NCBI RefSeq assembly: GCF_019956415.1
Contig: NZ_JAHBDK010000042.1
Span: 124,001-188,000, forward strand
Source of the DNA: Pseudomonas sp. GL-B-19
Lineage (GTDB): Bacteria; Pseudomonadota; Gammaproteobacteria; Pseudomonadales; Pseudomonadaceae
Length of the DNA: 64,000 nt
Direction: 5' to 3'
Every line of letters begins with the position of its first letter. Position 1 is the first letter of the stretch. Made by a program: the position numbers and the translations under genes. The notes under the pieces were generated by a model. That model did not search any database. It was not told the DNA's origin and saw only the letters and a list, made by a program, of their open reading frames with translations. Below, piece after piece: positions 25,120 through 33,523 of this stretch.

Positions 25120-27399
25120 ATGCTCAATACGCTGCGCAAGATCGTCCAGGAAGTTAACTCCGCCAAGGATCTCAAGGCGGCGTTGGGGATTATTGTGTTG
25201 CGCGTCAAAGAGGCCATGGGCAGCCAGGTCTGCTCGGTCTACCTGCTGGACCCTGAGACCAACCGCTTCGTGCTGATGGCCACCGAGGGCTTGAACAAGC
25301 GCTCGATCGGCAAGGTCAGCATGGCACCCAACGAAGGTCTGGTCGGCCTGGTCGGTACGCGCGAAGAACCCCTGAACCTCGAAAACGCTGCGGACCACCC
25401 GCGCTATCGCTACTTCGCCGAGACCGGTGAAGAACGCTTCGCCTCCTTCCTCGGGGCGCCGATCATTCACCACCGCCGCGTTGTCGGCGTGTTGGTCATT
25501 CAGCAAAAAGAACGCCGCCAGTTCGATGAAGGTGAAGAAGCCTTCCTCGTGACCATGAGCGCGCAGCTAGCCGGCGTTATCGCCCACGCCGAAGCCACGG
25601 GTTCGATCCGGGGCCTGGGCCGTCAGGGCAAGGGTATTCAGGAAGCCAAGTTTGTCGGCGTGCCAGGTTCGCCGGGTGCGGCGGTCGGTACGGCGGTGGT
25701 CATGCTGCCCCCCGCCGATCTGGACGTGGTGCCGGACAAGACTATCGTCGACATCGAAGCCGAACTCGGGCTGTTCAAGACCGCCATCGAAGGTGTGCGC
25801 GCCGATATGCGCGCATTGTCGACCAAGCTCGCTACACAGTTGCGCCCGGAAGAGCGCGCCTTGTTCGACGTCTACCTGATGATGCTTGACGATGCCGCGC
25901 TGGGCAACGAAGTCACTACCGTCATCAAGACCGGTCAGTGGGCCCAGGGCGCGTTGCGCCAAGTGGTCACCGATCACGTCAACCGTTTCGAATTGATGGA
26001 CGACGCCTACCTGCGTGAGCGCGCCTCAGACGTGAAAGACCTCGGTCGCCGCTTGCTCGCCTATTTGCAGGAGGAGCGTCAGCAAACCCTGGTTTACCCC
26101 GACAACACCATTCTGGTCAGCGAAGAACTGACGCCGGCGATGCTCGGCGAGGTGCCGGAAGGCAAGCTGGTGGGTCTGGTGTCGGTCCTCGGTTCCGGCA
26201 ACTCCCACGTGGCAATCCTGGCGCGTGCCATGGGCATCCCGACGGTGATGGGCCTGGTCGACTTGCCGTATTCGAAAGTCGACGGCATCCAGATGATCGT
26301 CGACGGTTACCACGGCGAGGTTTACACCAACCCGAGTGAAGTGCTGCGCAAGCAGTTCGCCGAAGTGGTCGAGGAAGAAAAACAACTGGCCCTCGGGCTG
26401 GATGCACTGCGCGACTTGCCGTGCGTGACCCTCGATGGCCACCGCATGCCGCTGTGGGTCAACACCGGCCTGCTGGCAGACGTGGCGCGGGCGCAGAAGC
26501 GCGGCGCTGAAGGCGTGGGTCTGTACCGCACCGAAGTGCCGTTCATGATCAACCAGCGCTTCCCGAGTGAAAAAGAACAGCTGGCAATCTACCGCGAGCA
26601 GCTTGCCGCGTTCCACCCGCAACCGGTCACCATGCGCAGCCTGGACATCGGTGGTGACAAGGCGTTGTCGTACTTCCCGATCAAGGAAGACAACCCGTTC
26701 CTCGGCTGGCGCGGGATTCGCGTCACGCTTGATCACCCGGAAATTTTCCTGGTCCAGACCCGCGCCATGCTCAAGGCCAGCGAAGGCTTGAACAACCTGC
26801 GGATTCTGCTGCCGATGATCTCCGGCACCCACGAACTCGAAGAAGCCCTGCACCTGATTCACCGGGCCTGGGGCGAAGTCCGCGACGAAGGCTGCGACGT
26901 GCCTATGCCGCCGATCGGGGTGATGATCGAGATTCCGGCGGCGGTTTATCAGACCAAGGAACTGGCGCGGCAAGTGGACTTCCTGTCGGTCGGCTCCAAC
27001 GACCTGACCCAGTACCTGCTGGCTGTAGACCGAAACAACCCGCGAGTAGCCGACCTCTACGACTACCTGCATCCAGCGGTGCTGCAAGCCCTTCAGAGCG
27101 TGGTGCGTGACGCTCATGCCGAAGGCAAGCCAGTGAGTATCTGCGGTGAGATGGCCGGCGATCCGGCGGCGGCGGTGCTGTTGATGGCGATGGGCTTCGA
27201 CAGCCTGTCGATGAACGCCACCAACTTGCCGAAAGTGAAGTGGATGCTGCGTCAGATCAACCTGAGCAAGGCCAAGGATTTGCTCGCGGAGCTGATGACC
27301 ATCGACAACCCGCAAGTTATCCACAGCTCGCTGCAATTGGCGCTGAAGAACCTTGGGTTGGCGCGGATGATCAATCCGGCGGCGATCAAGCCCCTCTAA
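25120..27399 (+). CDS. ptsP: PEP-protein phosphotransferase PtsP (EI-Ntr)
   Basis: Enzyme I of the nitrogen PTS, passing phosphate from PEP to NPr. 759 residues. N-terminal GAF domain (about 1-155; NEGLVGLVGTREEPLNL), linker, then the phosphohistidine domain with the active His363 in GSGNSHVAILARAMG, and the C-terminal PEP-binding barrel (GVGLYRTEVPFM; GSNDLTQYLLAVDRNN; CGEMAGDP). Complete. Cotranscribed with rppH. Confidence 0.96.
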   Translation: MLNTLRKIVQEVNSAKDLKAALGIIVLRVKEAMGSQVCSVYLLDPETNRFVLMATEGLNKRSIGKVSMAPNEGLVGLVGTREEPLNLENAADHPRYRYFAETGEERFASFLGAPIIHHRRVVGVLVIQQKERRQFDEGEEAFLVTMSAQLAGVIAHAEATGSIRGLGRQGKGIQEAKFVGVPGSPGAAVGTAVVMLPPADLDVVPDKTIVDIEAELGLFKTAIEGVRADMRALSTKLATQLRPEERALFDVYLMMLDDAALGNEVTTVIKTGQWAQGALRQVVTDHVNRFELMDDAYLRERASDVKDLGRRLLAYLQEERQQTLVYPDNTILVSEELTPAMLGEVPEGKLVGLVSVLGSGNSHVAILARAMGIPTVMGLVDLPYSKVDGIQMIVDGYHGEVYTNPSEVLRKQFAEVVEEEKQLALGLDALRDLPCVTLDGHRMPLWVNTGLLADVARAQKRGAEGVGLYRTEVPFMINQRFPSEKEQLAIYREQLAAFHPQPVTMRSLDIGGDKALSYFPIKEDNPFLGWRGIRVTLDHPEIFLVQTRAMLKASEGLNNLRILLPMISGTHELEEALHLIHRAWGEVRDEGCDVPMPPIGVMIEIPAAVYQTKELARQVDFLSVGSNDLTQYLLAVDRNNPRVADLYDYLHPAVLQALQSVVRDAHAEGKPVSICGEMAGDPAAAVLLMAMGFDSLSMNATNLPKVKWMLRQINLSKAKDLLAELMTIDNPQVIHSSLQLALKNLGLARMINPAAIKPL

Positions 27400-27408
27400 T
27401 TTTGCGGC

Positions 27409-27509
27409 GGCCCCATCGCGGGCAAGCCATGTTCCTACGGATTTGTGTCGTTCGCGCTACTGCGTGCAGCCACAACCCTGTAGGAGCTAGGCTTGCCTGC
27501 GATGGGGCC
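27409..27509. repeat. REP pair with degenerate left unit
   Basis: GGCCCCATCGCGGGCAAGCC at 27409 and the complement at 27490-27509 (CTTGCCTGCGATGGGGCC). The left unit is degenerate past the stem (ATGTTCCTAC). Confidence 0.8.
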
Positions 27510-27527
27510 AGTCCCGACAACACAAAA

Positions 27528-28274
27528 CTAAACCCTGATCTCCACTTCCCCAAGATGCCCGCCATACGGCCCGAAACTCCTTTCGACCATATGCCGCGTC
27601 CCATCCGCCTGAACAATCAACGCCGTACTCGCCCGCGTCCCATAACTCTGGCTGGCAATAAACACACTCGACAACAATGTCTCTGTCGCCAACCCCACCC
27701 CGGTGTCTGGCAGGTCGGCAAACGGCGCGGTCTGCGGATCGCTTAGCAAGGCCAGCAACGCCTGGGGCTGTGGATCGTTTAATACCTCGCTCAACGCGGC
27801 CTTGGCCTTGAGCAATTTCGGCCACGGCGTATCCAGCCCGGCGTTGGATAACCCGTAAACCCCCGGGGCTAGCATCACTGCTTTCGATTCCCGGGCATTG
27901 AAGTGCCAAAGCTCATTGCCATTGCCGACCAACAGATTAAATCCACCATATTCCGGCGAGCGGGCGACAACGTCGGCTAAATAGTCGTCAATCGGCAGCT
28001 CCCCAGTGAGAAACCGCGCCACCAGTTCACCGCGAGACTTGCGTCCGGGTGGTCGATGCGGGTCACGAATATTGGTCAGTGCCGCAAAGCGTCCATTGGC
28101 GCCGACACCGAGCCAGGTGCCGCCGGCTTCCTGGTCGCGGCCGGCATAAACGTGTGGCGCTTCGGGCCATTGCGCCAGGGGCAGGCTCGGGCGGGCATAG
28201 AATTCGTCGCGGTTGGCCGCCACGATCAGCGGCTGGGCGTGGCCGGGCCGCCAAGCGAAGACAATCAGGCACAT
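27528..28274 (-). CDS. NRDE family protein (TANGO2-like)
   Basis: 248 residues, starting MCLIVFAWRP with the Cys2 and the ANRDEFYARP motif that names the family. It resembles Ntn-hydrolase folds; eukaryotic TANGO2 relatives are linked to lipid or haem handling, but no reaction is proven. Other motifs: YAGRDQEAGGTWLGVG and GLSNAGLDTPWPKL. Divergent from the TauE/SafE exporter. Confidence 0.88.
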   Translation of the reverse strand: MCLIVFAWRPGHAQPLIVAANRDEFYARPSLPLAQWPEAPHVYAGRDQEAGGTWLGVGANGRFAALTNIRDPHRPPGRKSRGELVARFLTGELPIDDYLADVVARSPEYGGFNLLVGNGNELWHFNARESKAVMLAPGVYGLSNAGLDTPWPKLLKAKAALSEVLNDPQPQALLALLSDPQTAPFADLPDTGVGLATETLLSSVFIASQSYGTRASTALIVQADGTRHMVERSFGPYGGHLGEVEIRV

Positions 28275-28407
28275 AAGGTGGTCCTTGTGTGTTTTTTGCT
28301 CACTCTACGCAGACATCGCGCGGGTATCCATCGCCATCCAGTGGAGCCCAAGGCCATGCATCCGTTACCATGCCGCTCCGGTTTTGGGTGAAGAGTGGGA
28401 TGCAGGC

Positions 28408-29190
28408 ATGGATTTTCTGCTCTATCTGGCGCTGGGCGCCTGCGCAGGCGTGCTGGCCGGGCTGTTCGGGGTGGGTGGCGGGATCATCATCGTCCCCGTG
28501 TTGGTATTCAGTTTCACCTTGCAGGGCTTTGACACGTCGATCCTGACCCACTTGGCGGTAGGCACGTCCCTGGCGACGATTATCTTTACGTCGATCAACG
28601 CTGTGCGCGAACACCAGCGTCGTGGCGCGGTGCGTTGGCCGATTTTTGTCTGGATGACCGCCGGCATTCTGATCGGCGCCGGTTTCGGCGCGCTGACCGC
28701 CGAAGCGATCTCCGGCCCGAATTTGCAGAAGATCATTGGCGTATTCGCCTTGGTCATCGCCGCGCAACTGGCGCTGGACGTCAAACCCAAGGCCAGTCGC
28801 ACGGTGCCGGGCAAACTCGGTCTGACCATGGCCGGCAGCGTGATTGGCTGGGCTTCGGCGATTTTCGGGATTGGCGGCGGCTCATTGACAGTGCCGTTTT
28901 TGACCTGGCGCAGTGTGCCGATGCAACAAGCTGTGGCCACATCATCGGCCTGCGGTCTGCCCATCGCGTTGGCCAGTGCACTAAGTTTCATGATTCTGGG
29001 CTGGCACGATCCGTTGTTGCCGGCTCATAGTCTCGGTTTTATTTATTTGCCGGCGCTGCTGGGGATCGCTCTGACCAGCATGTTTTTCGCCCGTATCGGC
29101 GCGCGATTGGCCCACAGGCTGTCGCCGAAGTTGCTGAAAAGACTGTTTGCCGCTTTGCTGTTCTGCGTTGGCCTGAGTTTCTTACTCTGA
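28408..29190 (+). CDS. TauE/SafE family sulfite/organosulfonate exporter
   Basis: Integral membrane protein of 260 residues with about eight hydrophobic segments in two similar halves (LGACAGVLAGLFGVGGGIIIVP; MAGSVIGWASAIFGIGGGSL), the inverted-repeat signature of the family. ATG 28408 starts at MDFLLYLALG, immediately before the first helix. Predicted anion exporter; substrate not assigned. 80 bases before lgt, as in P. aeruginosa. Confidence 0.9.
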   Translation: MDFLLYLALGACAGVLAGLFGVGGGIIIVPVLVFSFTLQGFDTSILTHLAVGTSLATIIFTSINAVREHQRRGAVRWPIFVWMTAGILIGAGFGALTAEAISGPNLQKIIGVFALVIAAQLALDVKPKASRTVPGKLGLTMAGSVIGWASAIFGIGGGSLTVPFLTWRSVPMQQAVATSSACGLPIALASALSFMILGWHDPLLPAHSLGFIYLPALLGIALTSMFFARIGARLAHRLSPKLLKRLFAALLFCVGLSFLL

Positions 29191-29270
29191 CGCACGGCGC
29201 AATCCTGGCTTAATCCTGAGGTGGCAGCGTCGCCCGGGAATTTTGGTTTCAACTCTAACGAGGAGTCGCA

Positions 29271-30077
29271 ATGCTGCCTTACCCGCAGATCGACCCGGTG
29301 GCCCTGGCCATCGGTCCGCTGAAAATCCACTGGTACGGTTTGATGTACCTGGTCGGCATTGGCGGCGCTTGGCTGCTGGCGTCTCGCCGGTTGAACCGGT
29401 TCGACCCGACCTGGACCAAGGAGAAACTCTCCGACATGGTCTTCTGGATGTCGATGGGCGTCATTGTCGGTGGCCGTTTGGGTTATGTGCTGTTCTACGA
29501 TCTGCACGCCTACCTGGCCAACCCGGCGCTGATTTTCGAAGTGTGGAAGGGCGGCATGTCGTTCCACGGCGGGTTCATCGGTGTGATGCTGGCGGCGCTT
29601 TGGTTTGGGAAAAAGAACAACAAGTCGTTCTTCCAGCTGATGGACTTCGTCGCGCCGATGGTGCCGATTGGCTTGGGTGCCGGGCGTATCGGTAACTTCA
29701 TCAACGCCGAGTTGTGGGGCAAGGCGACTGACGTGCCGTGGGCGATGGTCTTCCCGACCGATCCGGCGCAACTGGCGCGCCATCCGTCGCAGCTGTATCA
29801 GTTCGCGCTGGAAGGCGTCGCGCTGTTTCTGATCTTGTGGTTGTTCTCGCGCAAGCCGCGGCCGACCATGGCGGTGTCCGGGATGTTTGCGCTGTTCTAC
29901 GGCATCTTCCGTTTCATCGTCGAATTCGTCCGCGTACCGGACGCGCAACTGGGCTATCTGGCCTGGAACTGGCTGACCATGGGCCAAGTGCTTTGCGTAC
30001 CGATGATCGTCGGCGGTCTGTTCCTGATCTGGCTGGCATATCACCGCGCTCCGGCGACCCCAGCGGCGGCCGTATAA
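29271..30077 (+). CDS. lgt: Prolipoprotein diacylglyceryl transferase
   Basis: Inner-membrane enzyme attaching diacylglycerol to the lipobox Cys of prolipoproteins. 268 residues, seven or so membrane segments. MSFHGGFIGV contains an essential His and the family signature is GRIGNFINAELWG. AGGAG at 29261-29265 precedes ATG 29271. 50 bases before thyA, a widely conserved gene pair. Confidence 0.96.
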   Translation: MLPYPQIDPVALAIGPLKIHWYGLMYLVGIGGAWLLASRRLNRFDPTWTKEKLSDMVFWMSMGVIVGGRLGYVLFYDLHAYLANPALIFEVWKGGMSFHGGFIGVMLAALWFGKKNNKSFFQLMDFVAPMVPIGLGAGRIGNFINAELWGKATDVPWAMVFPTDPAQLARHPSQLYQFALEGVALFLILWLFSRKPRPTMAVSGMFALFYGIFRFIVEFVRVPDAQLGYLAWNWLTMGQVLCVPMIVGGLFLIWLAYHRAPATPAAAV

Positions 30078-30127
30078 ATTCGAATCCCGGGGGCGACGGC
30101 CTCCGGGTTCAAGGACACAGGTAACTC

Positions 30128-31099
30128 ATGAAGCAATATCTCGAACTGGTCTCCCACGTCATCAAGAATGGCACCAAGCAAGCCAACCGCACCGGCGTGA
30201 ACACCATCAGCTTTCCAGGCGCGATGCTGCGTTATGACCTGAAAGAAGGGTTCCCGGCGATCACCACGCGCAAGATGGCCTTCAAATCGGCCGTCGGCGA
30301 GATGTGTGGTTTTCTGCGTGGCGTGAACAACGCCGCGGAATTCCGGGCGCTGGGCTGCAAGGTCTGGGACCAGAACGCCAATGAAAACGCGCAGTGGCTG
30401 GCCAACCCGTTCCGTCAGGGCGAAGACGACCTCGGTGAAATCTACGGCGTGCAATGGCGCAAGTGGCCGGCGTACAAGCAGATCCCGGTCAGCAACCAAG
30501 CCGCGATCGAGCAGACCTTGAGCCAGGGCTATCGCCAGATCGCTGAGGGCGAAGAAGACGGTCAGGCCTACGTGGTGCTGTACAAGGCGATCGACCAGAT
30601 CCGTCAGTGCGTCGACACCATCATCAAGGATCCGGGCAGCCGCCGCATCCTGTTCCACGGCTGGAACGTCGCCCAACTCGATGAAATGGCCCTGCCGCCG
30701 TGCCATCTGCTGTACCAATTCCACCCGAATGTCGAGACCAAGGAAATTTCCCTGACTCTCTACATCCGCTCCAACGATCTGGGTCTGGGCACGCCGTTCA
30801 ACCTCACTGAAGGCGCCGCGCTGCTGAGCCTGATCGGTCGCCTGACCGGCTACACGCCGCGCTGGTTCACCTATTTCATCGGTGACGCCCATGTCTACGA
30901 AAACCATTTGGACATGCTGAACGAACAGCTCAAGCGCGAGCCGTTCCCGATGCCGAAACTGGTGATCAGTGATCGAGTGCCGGAGTTTGCCAAGACGGGT
31001 GAGTATCAGCCGGAATGGCTGGAGTTGATCGAGCCGGGCGATTTCTCGCTTGAGGGCTATCAGCACCACGCGCCGATGACGGCGCCGATGGCAGTCTAA
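30128..31099 (+). CDS. thyA: Thymidylate synthase
   Basis: Methylates dUMP to dTMP with methylene-tetrahydrofolate. 323 residues, longer than the 264 of E. coli because of an insert around residues 75-150. Catalytic Cys192 in ALPPCHLLYQF, the double-Arg phosphate loop SRRILFHGWN, and RSNDLGLGTPFN are intact, so this copy should be functional. Its last 79 codons (30860-31096) are repeated twice more downstream at 31286-31525 and 31710-31949. folA, which regenerates its cofactor, is in this window at 46.1 kb. Confidence 0.95.
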   Translation: MKQYLELVSHVIKNGTKQANRTGVNTISFPGAMLRYDLKEGFPAITTRKMAFKSAVGEMCGFLRGVNNAAEFRALGCKVWDQNANENAQWLANPFRQGEDDLGEIYGVQWRKWPAYKQIPVSNQAAIEQTLSQGYRQIAEGEEDGQAYVVLYKAIDQIRQCVDTIIKDPGSRRILFHGWNVAQLDEMALPPCHLLYQFHPNVETKEISLTLYIRSNDLGLGTPFNLTEGAALLSLIGRLTGYTPRWFTYFIGDAHVYENHLDMLNEQLKREPFPMPKLVISDRVPEFAKTGEYQPEWLELIEPGDFSLEGYQHHAPMTAPMAV

Positions 31100-31114
31100 A
31101 GAACGACCGCAAAT

Positions 31115-31209
31115 CCTGTAGGAGCCGAGCTTGCTCGCGATGGCGGTTTGTCAGACACATCAATGTTGAATGTGCTGCCTCCATCGCGAGCAAGCTCGGC
31201 TCCTACAGG
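31115..31209. repeat. REP pair inside duplicated unit, copy 1
   Basis: CCTGTAGGAGCCGAGCTTGC and its complement ending CCTACAGG, with loop dyad ACATCAATGTTGAATGT. Nearly identical to 31542-31635. Confidence 0.85.
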
Positions 31210-31223
31210 GTTATGTGGTGGTT

Positions 31224-31274
31224 TTAGTGGCCGTGACTACGGCCAACATGCGAATGCTCAACCTCCGTCGCCAC
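31224..31274 (-). pseudogene. cadR 3' fragment, copy 1
   Basis: Read on the minus strand it encodes VATEVEHSHVGRSHGH and a stop, the His-rich tail of CadR, but nothing upstream of it: the frame joins directly to thyA sequence. It differs from the resident cadR tail at roughly a quarter of bases yet almost not at the protein level, so it came from another cadR allele. Confidence 0.85.
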
Positions 31275-31285
31275 AACCCACGCCG

Positions 31286-31525
31286 CGCTGGTTCACCTAT
31301 TTCATTGGTGACGCGCACGTCTACGAAAACCATTTGGACATGCTCAACGAACAGCTCAAGCGCGAGCCGTTCCCGATGCCGAAACTGGTGATCAGTGATC
31401 GTGTGCCGGAATTCGCCAAGACCGGTGAGTATCAGCCGGAATGGCTGGAGTTGATCGAACCGGGCGATTTCTCGCTTGAGGGTTATCAGCACCATGCGCC
31501 GATGACCGCGCCAATGGCGGTCTAA
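31286..31525 (+). pseudogene. thyA 3' fragment, copy 1
   Basis: 79 codons plus stop, equivalent to residues 245-323 of ThyA (starts RWFTYFIGDAHVYEN). It lacks the catalytic Cys and the phosphate-binding Arg residues. An open frame runs through the REP into it from 31148, but that fusion has no plausible start or function. Confidence 0.9.
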
Positions 31526-31541
31526 AGAACGACCGCAAATT

Positions 31542-31635
31542 CTGTAGGAGCCGAGCTTGCTCGCGATGGCGGTTTGTCAGACACATCAATGTTGAATGTG
31601 CTGCCTCCATCGCGAGCAAGCTTGGCTCCTACAGG
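31542..31635. repeat. REP pair inside duplicated unit, copy 2
   Basis: Same sequence as 31115-31209 except for a few substitutions (for example AAGCTTGG instead of AAGCTCGG in the right arm). Confidence 0.85.
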
Positions 31636-31649
31636 GTTATGTGGTGGTT

Positions 31650-31700
31650 TTAGTGGCCATGACTACGGCCAACATGCGAATGCTCAACCTCCGTCGCTAC
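31650..31700 (-). pseudogene. cadR 3' fragment, copy 2
   Basis: Second orphan CadR tail, encoding VATEVEHSHVGRSHGH and a stop on the minus strand. It has two substitutions relative to copy 1 (a silent CAT/CAC change and GTA/GTG). Confidence 0.85.
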
Positions 31701-31709
31701 AACCCACGC

Positions 31710-31949
31710 CGCTGGTTCACCTATTTCATTGGTGATGCCCACGTCTACGAAAACCATTTGGACATGCTCAACGAACAGCTCAAGCGCGAGCCGTTCCCGA
31801 TGCCGAAACTGGTGATCAGTGATCGAGTGCCGGAATTTGCCAAGACGGGTGAGTATCAGCCGGAATGGCTGGAGTTGATCGAGCCGGGCGATTTCTCGCT
31901 GGAAGGTTATGAGCACCATGCGCCAATGACGGCGCCGATGGCGGTCTGA
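31710..31949 (+). pseudogene. thyA 3' fragment, copy 2
   Basis: Third occurrence of the last 79 thyA codons, ending TGA rather than TAA and with Glu for Gln in GYEHHAP. The similarity to the previous units stops right after the stop codon, which marks the right edge of the array. Confidence 0.9.
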
Positions 31950-32047
31950 AGGTCTCTCATGGGGGGCGAGCAAGCCCCCGCATTGGGCCGGTAGAGCTCA
32001 ACAGATTGGTGCGAGGCGCTTGCCTTCATTTCGAATTGATCTAGTTG

Positions 32048-32067
32048 AACTGTCATTGTTGACAGTT
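32048..32067. promoter_or_regulatory. Perfect dyad upstream of the hypothetical gene
   Basis: AACTGTCA and TGACAGTT are perfect 8-bp arms around TTGT, 61 bases before the start codon. It could be an operator or a hairpin; no matching regulator is adjacent. Confidence 0.45.
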
Positions 32068-32128
32068 TTCGATCCTGGCACTGCATGTTCCACTGAGGCC
32101 TCGTTTACCAGCCAGTAATGGAGGATTT

Positions 32129-32968
32129 ATGGAAAACACGCGTGCTTCCTCGACTGATGGTTTTGTTTTTTTGGCGCCCGAGCCGTTCAACCCTGAACTG
32201 ACTCGGACGTCTGTCGATAATCAAAACCCAGCCGCGCTTCAACCCCCTCTGATCATGTATTACCGTAAAAGCGAGGATAAATATTTCGGGTTTGGCGCCT
32301 CGCCTGATGCCGTGATTATCCCCCGGGAAATGATCGGGGAGGTCACGTACCGCGATTCGATAACGACTTGGATCAGCCTGTCGCCATCAGAAGTGCAGAT
32401 CGGTGATGAAATTCGGGTGGACTGGACACCGATGGACGGCTCTCCGGTATTTCGGTCGGAGCCAAGGAAGGTTGATAGCAATGAAGGCTTTATGCGCGTT
32501 GCTATACCAGACGACGTGCTCATCGGGTTTGAAGGTAAAAGAGTCGAGGTCATCTACGTCCATCTTCCGCAAGCGGGCGGTGCGTTACCCTCGCCCTCGC
32601 GGTACGTCTATGTCGCGCCCGAGCTGGGCGACAAGCCGTATGTGCAGGTGGAGGGTGTGGTTGATGGTGTTCTGGATACGTCCGCTCACCCTAACGGAGT
32701 TGAGGTGAGCATTGGTCCGATTGAAAACATGCGTGATTACAATGCAATAGAGGTCTTGTGGGATGTGGACGGTTATTACAGGCAGCGTCTGCGTGGTATG
32801 ACGGTCAATCCGCAGGAGGTCATGAGCTTTCATATTGCCCCGGCCGTCTATAAGCCCTTTGTTGGCAAGCGCGTAACCGTGGTTTACCAGATTTACCTAG
32901 GTGCAGAACTGGCTTCCCACTTTATCTGGACCGTGAATTCGCGCCGCGTGAGCTTCGTCTTAAGCTAA
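32129..32968 (+). CDS. Hypothetical protein with two Ig-like repeats
   Basis: 279 residues, not recognised. No signal peptide or membrane segment. The C-terminal two thirds contain two beta-rich repeats of about 90 residues that align: IGDEIRVDWTPMDG with YNAIEVLWDVDGY, then FEGKRVEVIYVHLPQ with FVGKRVTVVYQIYLG, each ending in a SRYVYVA- or SHFIWTV-like strand. The base composition is clearly more AT-rich than its neighbours. GGAGGA at 32120-32125 precedes ATG 32129. It sits alone between the thyA/cadR duplication and cadR, ending 20 bases from the cadR stop, so it is probably acquired. Similar repeat modules occur in large Pseudomonas surface proteins (weak inference). Confidence 0.7.
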   Translation: MENTRASSTDGFVFLAPEPFNPELTRTSVDNQNPAALQPPLIMYYRKSEDKYFGFGASPDAVIIPREMIGEVTYRDSITTWISLSPSEVQIGDEIRVDWTPMDGSPVFRSEPRKVDSNEGFMRVAIPDDVLIGFEGKRVEVIYVHLPQAGGALPSPSRYVYVAPELGDKPYVQVEGVVDGVLDTSAHPNGVEVSIGPIENMRDYNAIEVLWDVDGYYRQRLRGMTVNPQEVMSFHIAPAVYKPFVGKRVTVVYQIYLGAELASHFIWTVNSRRVSFVLS

Positions 32969-32988
32969 ACCAACAGCCAGGTTTTCCA

Positions 32989-33438
32989 TCAATGTCCATG
33001 ACTGCGGCCGACATGGGAGTGCTCCACCTCGGTCGCAGCAACCCCGCCACTCACCTCCAACCGCTGCAAAATCCCGCACTGATCGATCTCCGGCCCTTCG
33101 CCACAGCGTTGGCGCAGGTCGAGCAGTTGCGTCTGCAAGGCCAATAACCCATCGATCCGCGCTTTGACGTGATGAATATGCTCGTCGATCAACGCATTCA
33201 CGCTTTCACATTGATCCTGCGGACTTTCGCGCAAGGCCAGCAGGCTGCGGATTTCTTCCAAGGTCATGTCGAGGGTGCGGCAGTTGCGGATGAAGGTCAG
33301 GCGTTCGGCGTGGGCCTGGGTGTAGACGCGGTAGTTGCCGTCGCTGCGAGCCGGTTCTGGCAGCAGGTTTTCGCGCTCGTAGTAGCGAATGGTTTCCACG
33401 GCGCAGTCGGTCAGTTTGGCCAGTTCTCCGATCTTCAT
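32989..33438 (-). CDS. cadR: Cd(II)/Pb(II)-responsive MerR-family regulator
   Basis: Metal-sensing activator of cadA. 149 residues from ATG 33438 (MKIGELAKLTDCAVETIRYY). N-terminal MerR winged helix, then a dimerisation helix, the metal-site Cys residues (Cys12, the Cys in DQCESVN, and the RQRCGEGPEIDQCG pair region), and the His-rich C-terminal tail EHSHVGRSHGH known from Pseudomonas CadR. The frame continues upstream to 33498 but would run through the promoter. Divergent from cadA with a MerR-type promoter between. Confidence 0.93.
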   Translation of the reverse strand: MKIGELAKLTDCAVETIRYYERENLLPEPARSDGNYRVYTQAHAERLTFIRNCRTLDMTLEEIRSLLALRESPQDQCESVNALIDEHIHHVKARIDGLLALQTQLLDLRQRCGEGPEIDQCGILQRLEVSGGVAATEVEHSHVGRSHGH

Positions 33439-33461
33439 AACGACAGTCTCCAAATGGGTGC

Positions 33462-33492
33462 TTGACCCTATAGTGGCTACAGGGTCTTTACT
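33462..33492 (+). promoter_or_regulatory. CadR-controlled cadA promoter with MerR-type dyad
   Basis: TTGACC (33462-33467) and TTTACT (33487-33492) have the over-long 19-bp spacer typical of MerR-activated promoters. The spacer contains the dyad ACCCTATAG-TGG-CTACAGGGT (33465-33485), 8 of 9 pairs matching, the expected CadR operator. Confidence 0.85.
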
Positions 33493-33523
33493 TGGCAACA
33501 GGCACCTTCATGGACGCGACCCG

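Larger units (their letters stand above)
30860..31949 (+). repeat. Tandem array of thyA 3' end, REP pair and cadR tail (period about 425 bp)
   Basis: The stops of the three thyA ends are at 31099, 31525 and 31949, spacings of 426 and 424 bases. Each unit holds the last 79 thyA codons and, between units, a spacer starting GAACGACCGCAAAT, a REP pair, and the last 16 codons plus stop of a cadR gene on the opposite strand. The 2-base difference is explained by CGCCGCGCTGG versus CGCCGCTGG at the second join. The 31100-32128 stretch holds only these fragments, a short GGGGGC/GCCCCC hairpin near 31960-31980, and the hypothetical gene's upstream region. Confidence 0.9.

Noticed and set aside
31148..31525. 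125-residue open frame running through a REP pair into the first thyA fragment (and the similar frame at 31596-31949)
   Set aside because: These are fusions of repeat and thyA tail without catalytic residues or a convincing start; called pseudogene fragments instead.
31115..31635. CRISPR-like spacing of repeated palindromes
   Set aside because: The repeats are paired REP elements within a duplicated thyA/cadR unit, not short direct repeats with unique spacers, and there are no cas genes.
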